From positions 57,859 through 121,858 of the forward strand of contig JADDOH010024936.1 in the NCBI GenBank assembly GCA_016648135.1: a DNA stretch of 64,000 bases. The letters are read 5' to 3'. The notes beneath the pieces are model-generated. The model was given only the letters and a program-made list of their open reading frames with translations, did not search any database and had not been told where the DNA came from. Below are positions 33,330 to 43,504 of the stretch, piece by piece. Position numbers and translations under genes: made by a program. The stretch comes from Agrypnia vestita (taxonomy: Eukaryota; Arthropoda; Insecta; Trichoptera; Phryganeidae). The first letter of the stretch is position 1. Each line of letters opens with the position of its first letter.

Positions 33330-33795
33330 TCATTTGTATTGTTTCCAATTTGATATTCTATCAGCATATTTCTCTTGCTTTAAGTTTATGTGGAAAATCT
33401 ATTCCAGGGTGTCTCGTCGGTGTATGAGTAAAAAAAAATTTGAGCTACGCAATCGCAAAGCGTATCAAAATTTGCGTAATTTTACACAAATTGCGAAAAA
33501 AGTAAAAAAACTAGAATTGTCTGTCGTCTTGAGAGCTCTACCGAGCTTTGAAGTTTTATAAATATTACGTTTTTATAGAGTTAAACTGTTTGCCTAAAAT
33601 AATAAAAAAATCAACTTTAAAAGGTATTTTAGTGTTGAAATCAATGAAACAAAGCACAAGAAAATAAGATAAACAAAATATAGATTATAATCAATGACAA
33701 AAACTAAAAATTTTAACTTAATTTATGTCCAAAATTTGGCATTTCTGCTCGACATTGCATCCTGGTTCTAATAAAGCCATCTCTATAAGTAAAGT
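33330..33795. other. No recognised gene; lysine/arginine-rich frame
   Basis: A 75-codon open frame at 33334-33561 contains KKKFELRNRKAYQNLRNF and KKVKKLELSVV. I recognise no family. The composition may only reflect the A-rich sequence. Confidence 0.3.
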
Positions 33796-33798
33796 TAG

Positions 33799-34500
33799 TT
33801 AAACTTTGTGTCTTTCTGTCTGTCTGTTATATTCTCTAGGACCCGAAGTGCAACCATCTAAGGTCAAGAATAAATGACGAAGGGGTAACTCATTGACATG
33901 AAGCATACAAACACACCATTGTAACGGTCTCTCCAAATACTCCTTTAAATATTGAATCACGCCACCCTTCCAATCGGTTTTAGTTGCAGTGCCGTCACAT
34001 TCAACACAAATCACATCATCTAAATTCCAACCTCGACCCTCTACTAAAGTTGTGATCGAAGTAAAAATTCACTTTGCAGTGCCACGTCTTTCGGTATTGC
34101 GTGTTCCAAATAAATTGATCGAAGTTGTGCTAAAATTGGGATGTGGTCTTCTAAAACTTTTTGCGGTGGTCTTTTCGTCCATCAAAGTAAATACTTTTTT
34201 ACAATACCTCCAATATCTTTTTAAGTTTCCGGGCTTTAGATACATCTCTGTAGATCTTATTTTTATCAATAACCAGAGTTAAATCTTTGGTAGAAACCAT
34301 GCTGACGTCAGCAAAAACCGCAGAAGCAACAGCAGCAGCAGATCGCGTCGATAAACTGTATCTATCGCAGACTTAGCAACTGTTGGAAACGGTAATGTAT
34401 TCCAATTCGCTGTTGAAGTCGATGGTGTCCCCGTCGATGGCGTGTTTGTCGGGGATGCCTCTGTTATCGGATACGTTTCTGGGGAAGATTCACGCACTGA
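33799..34500 (-). pseudogene. Decayed ORF of an unclassified multi-copy insect gene family
   Basis: On the minus strand three broken frames follow one another. About 34480-34300 contains LPFPTVAKSAIDTVYRR. About 34290-34060 contains VIDKNKIYRDVSKARKLKK-type sequence and, in another frame, YFDGRKDHRKKF. About 34014-33820 contains ICVECDGTATKTDWKGGVIQ, PLQWCVCMLHVNELPLRHL and LDGCTSGP. I associate the blocks DGRKD, CDGT...GGVI and LQW-LH-NELPLRHLF-LDG-T-GP with a multi-copy hypothetical protein family of insects and other invertebrates, possibly transposon-derived. That link is from memory, and no function can be stated. Stops and shifts make it a pseudogene. Confidence 0.45.
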
Positions 34501-34799
34501 ATCTTCATCACAATTTGCTGAGACAGAATCGGTTTCTTGAGTAGAACACGACTTGTTTGTTACCCTTATTGACTCTTCAATTATCTCTGCTGTCGTTTCA
34601 GTAATCTAGCCGTTTATTTTTTATCAAAACCGCTTATAACATTTTTCATTTATTTGATCCAACAAAAACTTATCTCATTGATGTAAACTGTCTTAGGTTT
34701 TAAACACGAACTGTCTTAGGTCAGATTCAAATGCTTGTATGAGAGTAACGGAAATGTGAGTGAGAATCTTATTGGTGCGTCTAACGGGTAAACAAGCAT

Positions 34800-35760
34800 G
34801 AATAACGATTTTAGTGTGAGTAAGACAACTGTGGAAGAAGTAGAAAAAGCATTGAAGCAAATGAAGGATGTCAATGTTGCTTCCGAGTACATTAAGCGTG
34901 ATAGTCGAGTAATTCTCTTGTGATTCCACAGACCCCTTAACTAGTACTTAGGGGAAAACCAATGAAGAAAACCTGTTACTATGCCTCTGAACAAAAAGAA
35001 AAAAGGTCGCCCTTGGACTATGCAAGCTATCGAGCTCTGTTGGAAAACTGTAAAAGAAAATTTTGATAGAAATTTTTGAAAGACAAAAGAAAAAGTGTGG
35101 AATATACAAGGAGCATTCATTATTGGACTAGGATGCATAGATCATATTTTTCTCAATGTGCGAAGTTTTTGGCAAACAATCAAAAACTTTTTTGTTCCTT
35201 TGTGGATCTGCTAAAAGCTTTTGACAGTGATAAAAATAATGTAATGGAAGTTTTTTTCCGAATTTTTTAATGGAAAATCACACACAGGCAGTGGCATTAC
35301 TGTACGAGGGAAATAAGGCGTCCTTAAGAATTAATGGGGCAATCACGTTATTGTTAGATGTTCCAAAAGGTGTCTAACAGGGATGCGAAATGTCACAGTG
35401 ATTTTTCAACTTGTGTTCGCAAGTCGAAAGTAACGGTATCCGAGAGAAATCTAAAAGTGACTGTGTGTAAAGTAAAGTAAAACAATGAATGCTTAAAATA
35501 AGTGAACGAGTTTATGTATTTGGGAAGTATGTTTACTAGGGAGGGCAAGACTGAAAAGGATATCGAAGGAAGAGTGACCACGGGAAACAAAGTAAACGGT
35601 ACCCTGAATGGAAATATTCTGACAAGTAGAAATCGTCACACGAAACATATTCAAATGGCAAGACTATGTCAATCTGACCGTGGAACGATTGAGAAAACTG
35701 ATGTATATTTTTTACCATCCACGCAATGTATTAATCAAAAAAACTATTTAATTGGTGTAT
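34800..35760 (+). pseudogene. Degenerate LINE reverse transcriptase fragment
   Basis: Blocks of a non-LTR RT in correct order on the plus strand: TTVEEVEKALKQMKDVN (about 34820-34870), YFSQCAKFLANNQKLFCSF and VDLLKAFDSD (35150-35230, RT motif around the first catalytic Asp), then VALLYEGNKASLRINGA (35290-35340), VPKGV then a stop, QGCEMSQ (35358-35400), and EFMYLGSMFTREGKTEKDIE (35505-35565) with VTTGNKVNG. The FADD catalytic box is missing. Many stops and shifts. Confidence 0.75.
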
Positions 35761-35919
35761 TACGCGTTAGTCGCTCTTACAGTCGCTCTTACAGTATGGT
35801 ACTATTGGGTAGAAAGGGGCTTATAAGTCCATTGTACGGCCATTAATCATAATACAAAAAATAATTATTAAAACGATTCTCATAAAACCTTATGAATATT
35901 CTACTGTAAATTATAAAGG

Positions 35920-36115
35920 AGTAGCTTGTTGGTATTGTGGTTAGGACACTCGCCTCGTGATCCAAAGGTCGCGGGTTCGAATCTCAGCCCAGACTAGCAA
36001 GTTAGTCCTATTTTCATAGCACAAGCGATTAGCTTAGTTTGAAAATAGTAAGAATATTGATGTGACACGTATTCCGTGTTCGCATCTCTATTTTTTTTTT
36101 TTAAATATATATATA
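35920..36115 (+). mobile_element. SINE-C copy 3 (best preserved)
   Basis: Head GTAGCTTGTTGGTATTGTGG and TTAGGACACTCGCCTCGTGA, B box GGGTTCGAATCTC, body AGACTAGCAAGTTAGTCCTA, tail GTGACACGTATTCCGTGTTC, T-run, then (TA)n. Confidence 0.8.
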
Positions 36116-36179
36116 TATTTCAATAATTTAATGTACCATCACTCACAAAAATATACAAAACTAACTCCCTGTACCAAAT

Positions 36180-36430
36180 TTACAAAGATTATTTTATAAA
36201 TAAACCTTACTCCTTAGACTGTATAAGTAATAGACAAAGAACAAAGGGACAAACAAAGATACCAACTTAAAGAACCACCATGGCACAACATTATTATACA
36301 TACTTGGGAGTTAAATGGTACAATACATTGTTGTCGCAAAACAAATTTCAAGAAAGAAACATTCCAAAATACGAACAGTTTAAGAAAGAAATCAAATCCT
36401 TGATTTTGAACACCGATGTATTGTAACATT
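36180..36430 (+). pseudogene. LINE C-terminal end (CR1/Jockey-like), short
   Basis: A 51-codon frame from 36271 to 36426 reads YYTYLGVKWYNTLLSQNK and then YEQFKKEIKSLILNTDVL before a stop. The pattern G-V-K-x-Y-N-x-L ... FK-x-x-x-K-x-x-I/L closes many CR1/Jockey-type ORF2 proteins. Upstream codons (QRTKGQTKIPT) fit the preceding block. It is short, so moderate confidence. Confidence 0.5.
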
Positions 36431-36439
36431 GCCCACATG

Positions 36440-37445
36440 TCTCGAATGGTTTCTGTGTAATAAAAATTACTACTTCTAAATGGTTTCTGCTTTTGTACTT
36501 TAATTTGGCTTGTAAATACTCCTTCCATAAGCTCGAGCTTTGGCTCATATTATGGAGAGTAAAATGTCTTTAAAGTGTTTGAATAACATAGAATTAATGT
36601 ATTATTAAAAAAAACATTATTAGTATGAAGATTATTTTACTGAAAATCAATATTTTTCGCATTGATGTATAATGAGTATACATGAAAAAAAAACACAGGA
36701 AGATAAGTTGAACGCACATATAAAATAGATTCCTTTTTACAAAAGCATCCCTTCAACTAAATAACCAACGGTGCGGTAAAAGTTCCTACCTTTCTACCCT
36801 TACGGTCACGAACGCGGAGCAAACGAAAGACGTCAAAACAGAAATGTCAAAACTTTATCTGCCTACTCGTGCGAGCGACGTCCCCTCAAAGCTCGCAGTG
36901 CATGCGCTTTCCGTAAAGCTTGTGTCGAAATTCTCACAAAGCTTTCGAGGCGAAAAATACCGCGCGAAAACCTGAATGAGATGAGAACACTTTTGTAAAC
37001 GCGTATTCACGAAGAGTGAGATAGCTCCGACACACAAGACATATACAGTTTTGATTATTGCGCCTGGAGGCCGTCCAGGACATCGCTCTTTGTACCCGCG
37101 GAGTCTCCCGGCTGTCCCGGACCCCTAACGGAAGCCTCGAATACTAAAAGATTCATACCGAGGTCTGGTGGGGTTTTTATCGCCAAACTCCGGGCAGAAA
37201 TTCCCATAAAAACTGCCGCTCGATTCGATCTGCTTATAAATGTGGCCCTCGGAAAATATAGAGATAAATGTGAGGGCCAAGACCTTTTATGCCGTAGTAG
37301 GTTTAATATTCATGTGGACGCATTCAAAGGGACTCCGGATCACGTGGGTAGAGGTACGTGGAAACATTTTCCGTATATTTACAAATAAAAGATCGAAACT
37401 AGGTACTTGCCGTATTATATTTCATAAGTTATCGAATAACTTTTC
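36440..37445. other. Non-repetitive region with GC-rich islands
   Basis: 36780-37260 is CpG- and GC-richer than its surroundings (GGCCGTCCAGGACATCGCTC, CCGGCTGTCCCGGACCCCTA) and is not repeated in the window. No coding frame with recognisable motifs. Candidate conserved non-coding sequence. Confidence 0.35.
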
Positions 37446-37449
37446 GCTG

Positions 37450-37610
37450 TGACTTGCGGTAACCCGTCAAAAATGACGTACCTGCTTTTGCATGTCGGTT
37501 CCTAAAGAATAAGCATGCGTAATTTGGGTAAGACCTATCAAGCGGTGCAGATTTGTATAGAAATGTATCGAGGGAGAGGATGGGGTAAATAAAATAAAAA
37601 TATTTTTTTT
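37450..37610 (+). mobile_element. Family K fragment
   Basis: AACCCGTCAAAAATGACGTA, then TCGGTTCCTAAAGAATAAGC, match 15.97 kb. The middle (AGCGGTGCAGATTTGTATAG) resembles 30.12 kb. Confidence 0.5.
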
Positions 37611-38190
37611 AAAAAATCAAAGAAAAGAAAATTCAAAAAGTTATAATGTGGGGTAAGGTTTCATACATAATTTTTATTATATAAATGTTTTAAAACACGC
37701 ATATTAAAACGCACATGATTGGTCGTGTCGTATCAATCAATCGCGGGTTTGATATATATCGCCGTAGTATTTCTATATCTGGGTACCCGTACTCGCGCTA
37801 ACTAAATAACGTGTTTTCGCGGGATTTTAAAATGTTTAATTTCAAAATCATTTTTATACTCTTAATTGGTAAAATCAGCGCAGAACGGACGTTGCGAAAG
37901 ATATGCTTTCTGAAGCACGAAACGATTCCACGTTCATGAAACGCATTAAAACTGGCGATGAGACATGGGTCTACGAGTAAGATATGAAAACGGACCAATC
38001 TGAAAGGGTCGTTTCAGGTGAGCCGAAACCAAAAAGACCACGTCAAAGCAAGTCAAAAATCAAGGCAGTTAAGATTATTTTCTTTGATTATCAGGGAGTG
38101 GTTCCTTATTAGTATCTTCCGACAGGCATGACTGTCAACAAGGAGCACTACCTCGAAGTCATGAGGCGTTTGCGCGATGCTATCTGTCTT

Positions 38191-38246
38191 ATTCTTCTTC
38201 TTCTTCTTCTTCTTCTTCTTCTTCTTCTTCTTCTTTTTCTTCTTTT
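38191..38246 (+). repeat. (CTT)n microsatellite
   Basis: About 18 CTT units at the junction between the mariner piece and the minus-strand LINE fragment, possibly grown from a LINE tail. Confidence 0.85.
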
Positions 38247-38249
38247 GTT

Positions 38250-38925
38250 AGATCCTTGATCTGTGTTGACAGGTCAGTCCTGGTCTTGTGACGAGCACGT
38301 CCAGCTCTCTCTCCATCTCTTTGGTGCTCTCGTTCACTTGGCGTATAATAAATATTGCGTCGGTCGTTGATCTGTTCCTCCTAAGTCCTTTCCGTTCTTT
38401 TCTATTTGTGATGGTTTGTTCGAGTTACTTTTTTAAAATTTCTGTAAATAATTTAAGTACCCAACCTAATAGTTGTTCCTTTCTTAAATATACAGGAACC
38501 GTGATACACGTATGCCAGTCCTGTGGTATATTGCAATTCTTTAGGATATTATTGAATAGCTTATGGATTTCGTGTGATAAATTACTTCCTGCATACTTCA
38601 TCATTTCATTCGATATGTCGTCCAAACCAGGAAACTTGCGATTCTTTACGTGTTTATTACTACTGTTACTTCCGGTATTGTGATTGTATCTGGTGTAGTC
38701 ACTTCTATGTTTTGAATATTGTGTTGCTCTTCATCTCACATCCCCAAAATATCTTTCCCAGTCCTCTGTAGAGATTTTGGTAGTTTGGACGTATTCATTT
38801 GCTAGTTTCTTGTGATTTTTTAACATTTTCCAGACTTTTCTCTGTGGTCCGTATAAGCTACGTTGCATGTCCTTTGTGTATTTGATCCAAAAATCCTTTT
38901 TAATCCTGACCAATTCATGGTTTAC
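38250..38925 (-). pseudogene. LINE RT N-terminal half (RTE-like), inserted in mariner
   Basis: On the minus strand, reading down from 38913: IKKDFWIKYTKDMQRSLYGP, VWKMLKNHKKLANE, ISTEDWERYFGDVR, then (38625-38425) MDDISNEMMKYAGSNLSHEI, LFNNILKNCNIPQDWH, ITVPVY, and finally INDRRNIYYTPSERTREMER. These are the linker and first RT blocks of an RTE-like element. The catalytic half is missing, and the fragment stops at the (CTT)n tract. Confidence 0.75.
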
Positions 38926-38992
38926 TCGCCAGGTTTGTGGGCGGAAAACTCATGGATGTTGCACAACGCGCCGGCTCCCACAGTTATGATTA

Positions 38993-39603
38993 AGAATGTT
39001 CTTAGGTTTTCACGGCCACTCAGAATCTTCAAGTTTGTGTTTACTGGGGTATTATGCCGTATTGTTACGACCTTTCGGGCCGACGTTTCGGATCCCGTTG
39101 CAGGGTCCATCATCAGGGCTGATGTGTTGTCTTGAATGTTGGTGTTATGGTTAAGTATCCACTTGCAATACCGTGCCGAAGTCATGATGTGTTGTATGTA
39201 TGATTCATCTGTTGTCTGATCACTATCTCTGCGGAGTCTGCGACGAGAATGACTTTGAAGCGCCGGATACCAAGATGTTTTTAATTTGAGACCATCATCT
39301 CTATTAATGTTTATCGGATGCTTGTAGATTTCTAGTGCTTCCTTGATAAGACGCGCATGGTGACTCTTAGGCTTTCCAAGGATTTTCGGTTCGAATGCAA
39401 AATGATGGCCGGTATCCAGAAAATGCTCAGCCAGTGCTGATTTTTCTGGATGACCGAGTTTGCATGCCCGTTTGTGCTCGTTGACCCTTTTGGAAATGGT
39501 ACGCGCCGTTTGCCCCACGTATACTTTATCGCAGTCTTGACAATCGAGTCTAGAAAGGTCGTAACAACACGGCATAATACCCCAGTAAACACAAACTTGA
39601 AGA
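38993..39603 (-). mobile_element. Compact Penelope-like element insertion with 14-bp target duplication
   Basis: The insert is bounded by CACAGTTATGATTA on both sides (38979-38992 and 39604-39617), host mariner sequence. On the minus strand a long open frame from 39575 begins CCYDLSRLDCQDCDKVYVGQ, then TARTISKRVNEHKRACKLGH and ALAEHFLDTGHHFAFE: a GIY-YIG endonuclease of the PLE type. The frame runs on through the end of the insert into host sequence (to 38922). The insert has inverted ends of about 50 bp (39029-39078 and 39552-39602, TTCAAGTTTGTGTTTACTGG) and a hammerhead-like motif. The RT domain is absent, so it is a severely 5'-truncated copy with an inverted terminal-repeat arrangement. 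Confidence 0.8.
39077..39120 (-). ncRNA. Hammerhead-ribozyme-like motif 3
   Basis: Minus strand: CUGAUGA (39116-39110), one extra U, stem II GGACCC/GGGAUCC with one bulged A and a 6-nt loop, GAAA (39089-39086), self-complementary stem III ACGU, C17, giving a GUC triplet. Stem I GCC/GGC gives three perfect pairs directly next to the core. It lies downstream of the GIY-YIG domain in the same insertion. Confidence 0.6.
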
Positions 39604-40072
39604 CACAGTTATGATTATTCGTAACTTTTTGGTCAGAAATTCAACAGACATCGCTCCGCAGGCTTCGTGGCACCATGTGACTATTTTCTGTTTCATAACT
39701 TGAATTTCCGTTTCGAGGAAAACGTTTCAGGACCATAGAGGCGGTGAAAGAAAATACGACAAAGGCACTGAAAGCCAGCCCGATTTCGGCTTATGAAAAG
39801 TCTTGCGAGGACTGGTTGAAGCACTAGCGTGAGTGCATTGCCTCTAATGGGAATTACTTTGAAGGAGACAAAATAAATTTGGATGATTAAAATTTCCATT
39901 TGTGTTTTCTTTGCAATTTCCGAGTACTTTTGGGACAGAATGTATATGCCAGAAAAATTTTTTTTGGTAGGCGTATTTTCTAGACTAAAGTAAAGATTCA
40001 GAATGTTTTTGAGTTTGTCCAAATCTTTCAGAACGGTAGTACTGGATTTCTTGTCACAGAGACATCATTAAT

Positions 40073-40535
40073 CAATTAATGTATATTATGGATGTCTCAC
40101 AGAGACGAAACTGTATTTTTATTATTATTATGGGAAAGTAGGTATAGAAGTCATTTTATGGTGTATATCGGACTTACGACCGATCGTATGGTAGACTTAA
40201 GTGATCACTTTACACATATGTAACGTGATAGAATGATAGAATATACCATGTCTTACTAATTTTTGAAAGTTGTATATATTTGGATTATATGACACACATC
40301 ACGTACGTGTTGTAACAACCTATTAAACTTTCAAAAATTAGTAAGACATGGTATATTCTATCATGGTGGAAATGGCGAACGTTACATATGTGTAAAGTGA
40401 TCACTTAAGCCTACCATAGGATCGGTCGTAAGTCCGATATGCACCATAAAATGACTTCTATACCTACTTTCCCATAATAATAATAAAAATACAGTTTCGT
40501 CTCTGTGAGACATCCATAATATACATTAATTAAAG
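40073..40535. repeat. Family D head-to-head pair (palindrome, ~205-bp arms)
   Basis: Arms 40073-40282 and 40329-40535 are inverted copies (TGTATATTATGGATGTCTCA and its complement at the outer ends; TTTTTGAAAGTTGTATAT / ACTTTCAAAAATTAGTAAGA at the inner ends). The spacer is about 46 bp. Confidence 0.75.
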
Positions 40536-40539
40536 TAAA

Positions 40540-41055
40540 GATTATTATATTTAAAAAAAGAGAATTTTCCCTATTGTATATGTCGCATTTCAAAATTTGG
40601 AGTTCATTCCAAAGAGAAACTAACTACTATCGTGTGCTTCTCTAGACTATGCCATCATTTAGCATATTTTGAAATGACAAAGATCAGCTACGGTGTTTTC
40701 TAAAATTTCTATTAATTTCAACGGGAATTAATTTCCTTAGCAACACTCAGAACATCCCCCCCCTCTCCCCCTCGCTCGCCATCTCTACGGAAACACTTCT
40801 CAGAAGTGTTCGATCCTGCCGGAAATGACGTAATTTTTCTCCCTGTAAAATTGTTGTAATGTGTTGCAGCTTGGAATTTTAAATTAATATAACTAAAAGA
40901 TGGAATTACAAATATCTACTTTCTATTAAAGTCCATCAATAATCCCGTAGTTATTAAGACCAGACAATTGCAGAGATTTTAGTTTAGTTTAGTTTTTAGC
41001 TATTTATTTCAATATAAATTTGATTAGTGATACAGGGCATACTATATTAATTATT
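40540..41055. other. No recognisable feature
   Basis: Unique-looking sequence with a CCCCCCCTCTCCCCC run near 40756. No call. Confidence 0.4.
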
Positions 41056-41058
41056 TTT

Positions 41059-41465
41059 ACTCCCTTTATATTAACTCGGGGCGTCTGCTTGCTTGACGAA
41101 AAAACTTTAGATTAATTTTTAACCCTTTTCCCGTGATCCAATTGAGCTGAAACTTTGCAAGCACACTTGTGGCGACTATCAAGAATATCTATCAAATTTT
41201 CGTTAAAAAAAATTAATCAATTTTTGAATTTTTCAAACTTTTAATCGTTTTTTCATACAACTTACTAAGTTATATGAAAATATTACAACCCGTCTGGTAG
41301 GCACGGAATCTGATTATAGTATAATTTTGGATTTTGGAAATTTTTTATTATTCCCTTTCTTAGCGTCGCTCGAACGAAGCCCAACGCATAGGTTAAGCGC
41401 CAAACCAGTTTCCACTAGTAAATGAGAAAGAGAGTACAATAAAAACTTGGTTTTTATGGGTTACT
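41059..41465 (+). mobile_element. Family E repeat
   Basis: Starts TACTCCCTTTATATTAACTC and ends GAGAAAGAGAGTACAATAAA plus AACTTGGTTTTTATGGG. It contains ATCCAATTGAGCTGAAACTT. Confidence 0.65.
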
Positions 41466-41469
41466 TTTT

Positions 41470-41875
41470 AATAAATTACTCTATTAACAAATAGAATATT
41501 TAAATTTTTTTAAATCTTTTTTTTTAAATCAGGTCACATTTTATTTGTGACGTCCAGTTACGATTTCAGAGCACAATTCTATGATAATTAAGACAAATTT
41601 AGAAAAATCACTCAGGCACGCATAAAAATAAAATACACGTACCACCTAATATGTTCCATTCAATGGTTTTTGAGAAACATTATAATCAGACACACAGTAC
41701 TCCAATGGAAAAAATAGACGTCTCACTTAAAAATGTAGGTATGTGGGTAAAATTTGGCGACGGGTCATTTTAGCTTAATAGAAAAAGATGTCTACCGGAT
41801 ATAAAAAGTTCCGTGTTTGAATCTCAGTGATGACTACATATATTTTTCGCAATATTATTCTGTCTAACTAACTAA
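41470..41875. other. No recognisable feature
   Basis: AT-rich unique sequence. A weak tRNA-like B box (TGTTTGAATCTCAG) occurs near 41816, possibly a decayed SINE. Confidence 0.35.
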
Positions 41876-42050
41876 CTAACCATCACGCCGTTTCCCCACA
41901 GAGATAGGAAAAGAGGATTGAACGCCATACTCTTCTATCCTGGCACACCACTTTTGCTTCGGCCACATTCATACATCTTCTCATGCAAGTTCTACGGTTG
42001 TTGCGGCTTTTGACAGGGCCATCCTCAAATACTTATAGTATCTGATCGAG
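41866..42050 (-). pseudogene. LINE 3' end (same family as 2.2 kb)
   Basis: On the minus strand the last ~170 bp of the 2.2-kb family are present (CATCACGCCGTTTCCCC and ACACCACTTTTGCTTCGGCC on plus), followed at the 3' side by a TTAG-type tail (CTAACTAACTAACTAAC on plus, 41866-41882). Confidence 0.7.
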
Positions 42051-42128
42051 TATGTTTTAAAAAAAAATTATCTCAATATATTATAAACAAATTTCATTGA
42101 AATAGTGGAAGTTTAAAATATTAATAAT

Positions 42129-42311
42129 ATTTTTTTTAAATAGAGATGTGAACACGGAGTACGTGTCACATCAATATTCTTACTATTTTTAAACCAAGCT
42201 AAACGCTTGTGCAATGACAGTAGGACTAACTTGCTGGTCTGGAGTGAGGTTCGAACCCGCGACCTTTGGATCACGAGGCGGGAGTCCTAACCACAAGACC
42301 AACAACCTACT
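42129..42311 (-). mobile_element. SINE-C copy 4
   Basis: Full layout on the minus strand with the B box intact (GAGGTTCGAACCCGCG on plus) and the T-run tail at 42130. Confidence 0.75.
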
Positions 42312-42314
42312 CAA

Positions 42315-42960
42315 TATTAGGGGTATTATCAGATAAAACGTAATTTTTCTCAAAAAAATTACGTTTTATCATGCGAAGTCTCAAAAAGTCTCATTCATTT
42401 TATTTGAGAAACTGTCTTACTAAGAATAATAAATACTTAGAAAAATATAGAGAAACGAAAGTATTTTTGTCTTCATAAAACGAATCTAGATTCAAACATT
42501 TAGGACGCCTTAAATCTGGATAAATTCTGTGTCATCCATAAGCAAGATTATAGTGATACCTTTTCTTCAAAATCAATTGACTAGAGCTAATCTCCCTGAC
42601 TTACTATTTCTGTTCGATTCTGTTAATTCTGTCTTCGAACTTTCGACTTCCAGATAAGTGATGTTTGAAAAGGCCTCAGTCAATAAGGCGGGCGTCGGGG
42701 ATGATTTTACCCCCCCAGGCCGTTCTGATGGGTCATTTATCACGGCCCTGCCTGGAGGCTGCTAATGTTGGGAAACAGAGGCGCGGATTAATGGTCAACA
42801 ACGAACCGATAGGACCGAGCGGGGGATGATCATAACTTATCCTCCGCCAGAATTTACGGAATCCTTTTTACAGATTCCCACTTTCGACGCACTTGTCTCT
42901 GGAAAAGTCGGGACGGGAGAACGGATGGCTCCGAGTACAGAAGCCAAGGGATGTTTGTTG
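42315..42960. other. Hairpin and GC-rich island, no gene
   Basis: A short inverted repeat around TAAAACGTAATTTTT / AAAAATTACGTTTTA lies at 42335-42370. 42655-42930 is a non-repetitive GC-rich island (AAGGCGGGCGTCGGGGATGA, CTGCCTGGAGGCTGCTAATG) without coding motifs: candidate conserved non-coding sequence. Confidence 0.4.
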
Positions 42961-43173
42961 AATACAAATAAAAAATATTTAAAAAATTATATTTCAATTA
43001 TTCTAAACTGTTTTAAAAATCCTCAAATCCTTTGAAAGTAAAGAGAAAAATAATTCGTTTATGAATAATGTAAATTTTATTATTAATATTTAAAGCATTA
43101 ACTTTGTGGTTAGACATAATAACAGAATGTTAGTAAACTTAGTAAAAACCACTACCAGATTTACGGTCTACCA

Positions 43174-43206
43174 GATTCGACGTGTACCCGTCTCTTCGTC
43201 AGGACC
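43174..43206 (-). ncRNA. Decayed hammerhead-like motif in the left palindrome arm
   Basis: The minus strand keeps CUGACGA and the first strand of stem II (GAGAC), but the GAAAC box reads GAAUC and the second strand of stem II is altered. Probably inactive. Confidence 0.5.
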
Positions 43207-43414
43207 AACACTACACTACTACATTCACAACACTATACACCCCAACCATAGTATTGTAAAACTATCACCACTATTGTTCACATGCGTGTTAGTCTTGTCA
43301 GAGCAAGTAGTTCAATTTCTCTGACAAGACTAACACGCATGTGAACGATAGTGGTGATAGTTTTAATAACTATGATTGAGGTGTATAGTGTTGTGAATGT
43401 AGTGGTGTAGTGTT

Positions 43415-43456
43415 GGCCCTGACGAAGAGACTGGTACGTCTCGAAACCGGTAGACC
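43415..43456 (+). ncRNA. Hammerhead-ribozyme-like motif 4
   Basis: CUGACGA (43419-43425), one extra A, stem II GAGAC/GUCUC with a 6-nt loop UGGUAC, GAAA (43443-43446), self-complementary stem III ACCGGU, then A, giving a GUA triplet. Stem I GGCC/GACC pairs at three of four positions. Confidence 0.6.
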
Positions 43457-43504
43457 GTAAATCTGGTAGTGGTTTTTACTAAGTTTACTAACATTCTGTT
43501 AATA

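Larger units (their letters stand above)
37884..40010 (+). pseudogene. Mariner transposase, split by two nested insertions
   Basis: Pieces in order: 37884-38180 reads AKDMLSEARNDSTFMKRI, TGDETWVYE then a stop, KPKRPRQSKSKIKAVKIIFF, LPTGMTVNKEHYLEVMRRLR. 38927-38992 reads PGLWAENSWMLHNAPAPTVM. 39604-39980 reads TVMIIRNFLVRNS, APCDYFLFHNLNFRF, EAVKENTTKALKAS and EGDKINLDD. These match a mariner (D,D34D) transposase. The first Asp (TGDETW) and the third (APCDYFLF) are visible. The second, normally in HDNAPAH, is lost because the copy reads LHNAPAP. The gaps are filled by a LINE (about 38190-38925) and by a PLE insertion (38993-39603). A terminal TTTTGGGACAGAATGTATA near 39928-39947 fits a mariner end. 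Confidence 0.8.
43121..43501. repeat. 381-bp palindrome with hammerhead-like motif in each arm
   Basis: Arms of about 183 bp (43121-43303 and 43319-43501) around a 15-nt loop. The outer ends start AACAGAATGTTAGTAAACTT. The right arm holds an intact hammerhead-like core, the left arm a decayed one. Outside, GCATTAACTTTGTGGTTAGA (43094) matches the flank of the 32-kb palindrome, tying both to the same PLE-end-like family. Confidence 0.8.

Noticed and set aside
36214..36528. Minus-strand 104-codon frame considered as a piggyBac transposase fragment (QQCIVPFNSQ)
   Set aside because: The resemblance was weak, and the plus strand of the same interval gives a better match to a LINE C-terminal block ending at a stop.
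38288..38683. Plus-strand 131-codon frame
   Set aside because: It is antisense to the RTE-like RT fragment read clearly on the minus strand.
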